64,000 nt of DNA, from positions 4,960,001 through 5,024,000 of the forward strand of contig JABRWF010000002.1 of NCBI GenBank assembly GCA_018343915.1, written 5' to 3'. A program made the translations under genes and the position numbers. The notes under the pieces were generated by a model, which was not told where the DNA came from, searched no databases, and saw only the letters and a list, made by a program, of their open reading frames with translations. The DNA is from Agroathelia rolfsii. Lineage: Eukaryota; Basidiomycota; Agaricomycetes; Amylocorticiales; Amylocorticiaceae. Below are positions 57,625 to 64,000 of the stretch, piece after piece (positions within the stretch are counted from its first letter, which is position 1; each line of letters starts with the position of its first letter).

Positions 57625-60600
57625 ATGCAGTCGACTTCAAACGCTCAGAAATCTGGTTTACGCATTTCAGGTGCGAGCAGAACTTCCAATCGAACCATCT
57701 CAGGCCACAATTACTCGTATCTCACGCAAACATACAGATATATCTTGCAATGGCCTTCCTCGCGTGGGAAGGTTCCCCAAGCACTCTGGAGCTTTCTATT
57801 TGGCGGCTACCATGACAAACATCACCCGACGCACAAATCTGGCCCAGCCGTCAGACAACCCTTCATGGAACGAGCCCCTGAACTTGTCAGTCAATGATTT
57901 GCTACGCTATATTCGCCAAAAGCTAATAATAAAACAGTGATCTCGAGAGAGGAGGGCAACTCTCGATCCAGGTTGTCGATCAACACCGAGTTGATAAACC
58001 AAAGGTGGTCGGTGAGCTGATGCAGCCAATCGAGATCGCTGAAGACTTTCAAGGTACAAAAAGTAGGACCTATCTATTCCCATCGATTTTTGGACTGCTT
58101 GCTGATGGTATTGCCGAACAGATTTCAAGGAGCTGCCTCTTATTCAGAAAGCAAAGAAAAAATCAAAGGCTGGCACCGTCAGTTTTACAGTTACACGCTT
58201 GAATTATCCCGATGGATCGGAATCGGTGCGCACGCAAGTGCAACTGGCGGGCGCTAATGCCAGTAGAGTGGAGAATGTGATCAAGGCGGCGGGAGCTCTG
58301 GGAAATTTGGCCGAAACGAAGGAAGCGACCGAGGATGCTGAGAAAATGGACAAGCCTTGGAAGCCATTGATGAAGAAGGTAGAGATATTGGTCAAGATCG
58401 GGAACGAGATAGCCGGGGTGAGTTTTGACTAAACCAGATTTTAATTCGGTCCTAATCGCTCTTGTATTTGTTCAGATTCATCCCTACCTTCAAATGGTTT
58501 GGTCGGTTTTGTCGCCCGCTCTCAAGGTACGCATTTGAATATCAAATGTCACATCGTCTGACAATGAATTATGTATAGGCTATCGACGAACAAGTGAAAA
58601 GGGACGAGAAGATTATCGAGCTGCTCCATGCGATGAATGCCGCATACGATTTTGTGGATTACACCAAGTCATTGCGACCTGAAGATCTCGGAGACATCCG
58701 CAAGGAAATCATCAAGAAGATGCTGCAGCAGACGTACGACTGCGCATGGTTCATTCGTGATTACACTTCCCGTGGATTCTGTGAGTTGTCTTTTTTTTTT
58801 TTTTCTTTCTTTCTTTCCCTCGGAGTATCAGCTGATTGGCTGATGGTTTGCTAGTCCAGCGCGGTTTGGCTGGAATGACGAGCGATCACGATTCGATCGT
58901 GGAAAAATATATTGCTACGTTCGTTCAACTCAAGACATGCTTTCAAGACAAAAGCTCCGTGGATATCGAGATCACCGTTCATAGGACGCTAGCCGTAGCG
59001 CAGGAAATCCGTAAGATGGCTATTTTGATTATTACATATACCGATCTCATGAAGCTTAGATAATGATCAAATACTTAACGATATGGCTTACGCAAAGGGC
59101 CAAGGTCCCCTCAAGGAATGCTTACCTGGAACGCGCAAGGCGGTATTGGCCGACATCATCGAGTGGATCCATCGCCCGTCGCCATCTCCAGAAGAACCCG
59201 AGCCGTGCGTCTACTGGCTTCACAGTGTTGCCGGCTGCGGCAAATCGGCCATCGCGTCTACGATTACCCAGCAGTTCAGGGACGCACAGCGCTGCGCTTG
59301 GTACTTCTTCGACGCTTCTAGACAAACCGAGGCAGGGCCACGGCAGATGTTCAGCACGCTTTCACGTACGCTGGCAGACCTGGACGATAAATGGCGAGAA
59401 TCTTTGGTGAACGTCGTCAAGAAATCGCGAGATCTACAGACAACTCTCAACGTGAAGGAGCAATTCGAGAACATCTTCTTGAAACCGGCGAAGGGGTTCA
59501 GTCCTATTGGGCCTATCGTGGTCGTGATCGACGCGCTGGACGAAAGTGGATCGAAACAGGAGCGAGCACTGCTTCTGCAGATGCTTGCTCGACTCGATGA
59601 ACTAGGCCAACTAGGGCATTTTCGATTTCTTATCACGTCGCGTCCCGAAGAAGATATACAAAAAGCTCTAGAAGGCAAACCTTGGCTCATTTCCAAAGAT
59701 CTTACCAAGGCCGGCGAGGCTTCGATCGACAGCGACATTCGTCTCTACGTTAGTAGGGAACTCTCTGAGGAAGAAGAATTGATAAAGGAATTCAACCAAG
59801 ATCCTGTGGACGTAGTCGTATCTCGTGCTGGCCACCTGTTCCAGTGGGCATTCGTCGCGTGCAGCTTCATCAGAGGCACTTACGAATTTGGCGTCGATCC
59901 TGTCAAACGATATCAGAGTCTTCGCGACGATCGTACGGACGCTGGGCTGGATAGGCTTGACGAGTTGTATACCAAGGTGCTGAAAGGGCTGTACGGATCC
60001 GGGGAGAAAAACGACAAAATCGCGTTATTCCGCAAAGTGCTTGGGAGGGTCCTATCTGTACGAGAGCCGTTGTCGTTGAACGCCCTAACGCAGCTGCGGT
60101 CCGAGAAAGAAGGCGACACAGAACTCGAACGGATCCTACGCTCTCTAGGCTCGTTGCTTAGGGGCGTCGACCGCAATAATCCTCGGGAACCAATTCAACC
60201 ACTGCACGCTTCCTTTATTGATTTTCTCACTGATCCCAAGCGAAGTGGAGATTTCCACGTTGAGGCGAAATCGGAAGACAAGGCGCTGGCTCGATCGTCT
60301 TTGCGAGTTATGAACGACGGCTTGCGGTTCAACATATGCGATCTGGAAACGTCGTACGCCCGTAATCGAGATGTCGAAAATCTGTCGGAGCGCGTCGTAC
60401 AGAACATCCCGGAACATCTTGTGTATGCGTGCCGATATTTCGCTGATCATCTTAGCGACTGTCAAGGCGACGAAGCAACGCCCAAGTCAATCCTTGAATT
60501 CTTGCGGGAGAAGCTTCTTTTCTGGCTCGAAGCTCTGAGCTTACTGAAAAACATCTCGCGAGCATTGATAGAGCTGTTAGCGCTACAAACTTGGATTAAG

Positions 60601-63323
60601 GTACAAACAACTATTAATTATAAGCATGAAAATATTGATTTTTTTTTTTTTTTTTTTTTTTTAGAAGAATATGCCGGACGAGAAAGTTGAATTACTTATA
60701 GACGATGCTATACGATACGTGCGGGCATACGGTGGAATGATGGAGATGAGCGCGCCACATATCTATCTGTCATCTACTGGCTTGATCCCTCGAACTTCGC
60801 CACTGTATGACATTTACGCCGATCAATATCCAGGCGGGATTCAGGTGGACTTGGATGGTGGACGGACTGTCGAATGGGCGTCGATGCTATTGCAAATTCA
60901 AACATCGGCGGGTGTTAATGCAGTGGGATTCTCGCCTGATGGCAAACTCGTCGTCTCCGGCTCTTATGACAAGACTGTTCGGGTCTGGGACGCCCACACA
61001 GGCCAGCCAGTTGGTCATCCATTCCAAGGTCACACCGGCGAAGTCACATCGGTGGGATTCTCGCATGATGGCAAACTCGTCGTCTCCGGCTCAAATGACA
61101 AGACTGTTCGGGTCTGGGACGCCCACACAGGCCAGCCAGTTGGTCATCCATTCCAAGGTCACACCGATTGGGTTACATCGGTGGGATTCTCGCATGATGG
61201 CAAACTCGTCGTCTCCGGCTCAGATGACTTGACTGTTCGGGTCTGGGACGCCCACACAGGCCAGCTAGTTGGTCATCCATTTCAAGGTCACACCGGCTAC
61301 GTCACATCGGTGGGATTCTCGCATGATGGCAAACTCGTCGTCTCCGGCTCTTTAGACTCGACTGTTCGGGTCTGGGACGCCCACACAGGCCAGCCAGTTG
61401 GTCATCCATTCCAAGGTCACACCGACTACGTCACATCGGTGGGATTCTCGCATGATGGCAAACTCGTCGTCTCCGGCTCTTATGACAAGACTGTTCGGGT
61501 CTGGGACGCCCACACAGGCCAGCCAGTTGGTCATCCATTTCAAGGTCACACCGGCTACGTTACATCGGTGGGATTCTCGCATGATGGCAAACTCGTCGTC
61601 TCCGGCTCTTATGACAAGACTGTTCGGGTCTGGGACGCCCACACAGGCCAGCCAGTTGGTCATCCATTCCAAGGTCACACCGATTGGGTTACATCGGTGG
61701 GATTCTCGCATGATGGCAAACTCGTCGTCTCCGGCTCAGATGACTTGACTGTTCGGGTCTGGGACGCCTACACAGGCCAGTCAGTTGGTCATCCATTCCA
61801 AGGTCACACCGGCGAAGTCACATCGGTGGGATTCTCGCATAATGGCAAACTCGTCGTCTCAGGCTCTTATGACAAGACTGTTCGGGTCTGGGACGCCCAC
61901 ACAGGCCAGCCAGTTGGTCATCCATTCCAAGGTCACACCGGCGAAGTCACATCGGTGGGATTCTCGCATGATGGCAAACTCGTCGTCTCTGGCTCTTATG
62001 ACAAGACTATTCGGGTCTGGGACGCCCACACAGGCCAGCCAGTTGGTCATCCATTCCAAGGTCACACCGGCGAAGTCACATCAGTGGGATTCTCGCATGA
62101 TGGCAAACTCGTCGTCTCCGGCTCAGATGACAAGACTGTTCGGGTCTGGGATGCCCACACAGGCCAGCTAGTTGGTCATCCATTTCAAGGTCACACCGGC
62201 TACGTTACATCGGTGGGATTCTCGCATGATGGCAAACTCGTCGTCTCCGGCTCAGATGACAAGACTGTTCGGGTCTGGGACGCCCACACAGGCCAGCCAG
62301 TTGGTCATCCATTCCAAGGTCACACCGACTACGTCACATCGGTGGGATTCTCGCATGATGGCAAACTCGTCGTCTCCGGCTCTTCTGACTCGACTGTTTG
62401 GGTCTGGGACGCCTACACAGGCCAGCCAGTTGGTCATCTATTCGAAGGTCACACCAGTGGAGTCACATCGGTGGGATTCTCGCATGATGGCAAACTCGTC
62501 GTCTCCGGCTCTTATGACAAGACTGTTCGGGTCTGGGACGCCTACACAGGCCAGCCAGTTGGTCATCCATTCCAAGGTCACACCGGTGGAGTCACATCGG
62601 TGGGATTCTCGCATGATGGCAAACTCGTTGTCTCCGGCTCTTATGACAAGACTGTTCGGGTCTGGGACGCTCACACGAATCGGCCGATTGGTAGTCCAAT
62701 TCAAGCTCATGCTGATCCAGTTACGTCGGTGGCATTTTCCCCTAATAGCGACCTCATTGTCTCCGCTTCACACGACTCGACAATTCATGTCTGGGATATT
62801 GATCCCTCCACAAGTAAATTTATTTGTCTTTCCCTAACTCATCTTTCTTGAAACTATTGTGCTTAACTAGTCTCTAGCATTACTTTTGTGTGATAATAAT
62901 TCTACTCCTCTAATGCCTATTTCTAAATCCGAAAATCACCCTGATTCTCGAAATTTAGATAATGCAGGTATGTATTTTGTTAGACTATATATATTTTCTT
63001 ATTGTCTTTTATTTGTTGAGCTATACTTATATTTCTCATGTTCTCTAGGTATACTACATTATTTTACCATTCGGCACTTTAATATAACCTCAGTTGCTTA
63101 AGCTTGCTTTTTTTCCCTAGTTAGCTACACCGACTCGTCCGAAATAGATGCTGACGGGTGGGTACTTAGGCCGTCCGGCCAACTTCTATTCTGGGTTCCG
63201 CCAACGTATCGTCCAAATCTTTGGAGGCCCAGTAATATTGCCGTTATAGGGCAAAACGTGCTGAAGCTAGATTTCTCAGGATTTGTTCATGGCGAAAACT
63301 GGCGTCAATGCCGCAAGTTATAG
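57625..63323 (+). CDS. NLR-like STAND receptor: C2, helical linker, NACHT, 15 WD40 repeats
   Basis: Eleven exons join in phase to 1,665 residues: 57,625-57,670; 57,738-57,885; 57,938-58,053; 58,122-58,417; 58,476-58,526; 58,579-58,780; 58,855-59,010; 59,060-60,600; 60,665-62,813; 62,878-62,967; 63,121-63,323. Residues ~16-130 form a C2-like domain (SCNGLPRVGRFPKHSGAFYL). Residues 140-345 are a helical linker of unknown function. The NACHT domain has P-loop SVAGCGKS at 394-401 (Ser in place of the first Gly), Walker B VVVIDALDE near 492-500 and an FLITSRPE sensor. Residues ~934-1,568 are 15 WD40 units. The tail (DGWVLRPSGQLLFWVPP) resembles other basidiomycete members. This class includes Podospora HET-D/HET-E, which sense non-self proteins and trigger cell death. 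That role is inferred here. No stop or frameshift was found. Confidence 0.9.
60601..60664 (+). other. NLR intron 8 with a T24 acceptor tract
   Basis: A 64-base intron (GTACAA donor, TAG acceptor) separates the NACHT exon from the WD40 exon. Its polypyrimidine tract is an uninterrupted run of about 24 T bases directly before the acceptor. Confidence 0.85.
60913..62803 (+). repeat. tandem 129-bp repeats encoding 15 WD40 units
   Basis: The unit is 129 bp (43 residues). Units 1-13 are nearly identical at the DNA level, unit 14 diverges in its second half and unit 15 is clearly diverged. Differences cluster at two places in the protein: the two residues before the conserved V-T-S-V-G-F (GE, DW, GY, DY, SG or GG), and the residues around S-x-D-x-T (YDK, NDK, DDL, LDS, DDK, SDS). 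This is the pattern called high internal conservation in fungal WD40 receptors. Confidence 0.93.
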
Positions 63324-63749
63324 TTTCTTCTAGCTTTCCTATGCTTGTCTATTCAAAGTATAGGCATTCAATGTATTTTTCTACTTCTTACATTAGTAGT
63401 ATTTATCTGAATTCTATTTATATTATTCTCATGGATTTTCCTATTTAACTGCTAAATTTTGTTTAATTGCTTAAAAGATGATATTCCGGTGTAGTGTTAA
63501 AGCAACTGATTAGAGATTTTTGTTTATTGGAATATTATTGTATTATTAAGGTTTAAGTTCTTTCTGTAGTTCAATATTACACCTGGTGTCTCATTTATTT
63601 GCTATATGCCCAGCTGCTGCAATTAGAATGTACTCTTTGCTTTTGGCAACTAGTGTCCAACTTTAAAGTGTGCTCTATATCCTGAATAATAAATAGTGCT
63701 AGTCCTAAGACTAGCAGCACATATATCTAGCCACTACTATACTGTACAC
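63324..63749. other. 3' flank of the NLR, no gene seen
   Basis: AT-rich sequence between the NLR stop codon and the LTR start. The 3' UTR must begin here. I see no clear polyadenylation signal that stands out. Confidence 0.4.
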
Positions 63750-64000
63750 TGTTACAACCATAGTTATACCATGCCATAGACACTATAGCATTTAATCATG
63801 TCTACCAAGTATATATTCAGGTTTACTAAGAATATACCCAGGTTTATTCAGCATACACTCAAGATAACCATAAAATCACTCAAGTATTTATTATTATTAT
63901 TATCAAGCTACAAATCATGCTATAGAGGCTATTATATATAATATATCATAGTATATTATTTATAAGTCATAGTATATCACAGTAAACCATAGTTTATTAT
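63750..64000 (+). mobile_element. LTR, family B, cut by the window end
   Basis: It starts TGTTACAACCATAGTTATAC and continues parallel to 45,714-45,960, including the repeated TTTACCAAG/TATATCCAGG-type blocks and the CATAGTATATTATTT block. The right end lies outside the window. Confidence 0.85.

Noticed and set aside
61352..62710. Long open frames on the minus strand and in another plus frame across the WD40 repeats (for example 61,398-61,748 plus and 61,352-61,711 minus)
   Set aside because: They repeat with the same 129-bp period and exist only because the repeats are nearly identical. The WD40 frame is continuous with upstream and downstream exons, so these are shadows.
60913..62803. CRISPR-like array (regular direct repeats)
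   Set aside because: The repeats are coding, in frame, 129 bp long with no unique spacers, and lie in a eukaryotic multi-exon gene.
1..64000. tRNA or rRNA genes
   Set aside because: I looked for tRNA arm motifs and rRNA-like conserved blocks and saw none I could support by eye; a tRNA-finding program would be needed to exclude them.

Overview
This window is nuclear DNA of a filamentous fungus, most likely a basidiomycete of the class Agaricomycetes. Several observations point that way. Genes are split by many short GT-AG introns of about 47-70 bases. The best-preserved gene is a C2-NACHT-WD40 receptor of the kind expanded in mushroom-forming and Rhizoctonia-like fungi. There are also a basidiomycete-type BTB gene and a Ty3/Gypsy chromovirus. 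I could rebuild three intact multi-exon genes by joining exons in phase: a ROK1/DDX52-type DEAD-box helicase (8,365-10,658, minus), a BTB/POZ protein (5,191-6,443, minus) and a 1,665-residue NLR-like receptor (57,625-63,323, plus). Most other recognisable genes are broken.

Layout. 0.3-4.5 kb is a strongly decayed second copy of 7.3-11.9 kb and contains a dead ROK1 copy and the tail of a dead acid-phosphatase-like gene. 5.2-6.4 kb holds the BTB gene. 8.0-13.0 kb holds ROK1 and a histidine-phosphatase-fold gene that is complete except for one in-frame stop. 13.0-15.5 kb is a decayed copy of the promoter and N-terminal half of the NLR gene. 16.2-19.1, 24.8-28.8 and 44.4-49.7 kb are three pseudogene copies of one M3 metallopeptidase (PRD1/MepB type), all on the plus strand. 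A broken P-loop NTPase gene (20.0-22.9 kb, minus) and a long-armed foldback element (23.4-23.9 kb) lie between the first two.

26.8-48.2 kb is an AT-rich, CpG-poor transposon island. It has two degraded copies of one chromovirus (one per orientation) and solo LTRs of three families. It also has a three-deep nest in which LTR family B sits inside family A, which sits inside family C, which sits inside the third M3 pseudogene. Every level has recognisable 5-base target duplications.

50-53 kb is mostly featureless apart from a possible acidic-protein gene. 53.7-63.3 kb repeats the phosphatase/NLR head-to-head arrangement: a broken phosphatase copy on the minus strand, a shared intergenic region, then the intact NLR on the plus strand. 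The window ends inside another family B LTR.

The most interesting content is the NLR, whose 15 WD40 repeats are nearly identical except at a few surface positions, and its repeated pairing with the phosphatase gene. Second is the record of duplication, RIP-like C-to-T mutation and nested insertion that has inactivated the neighbouring paralogues.
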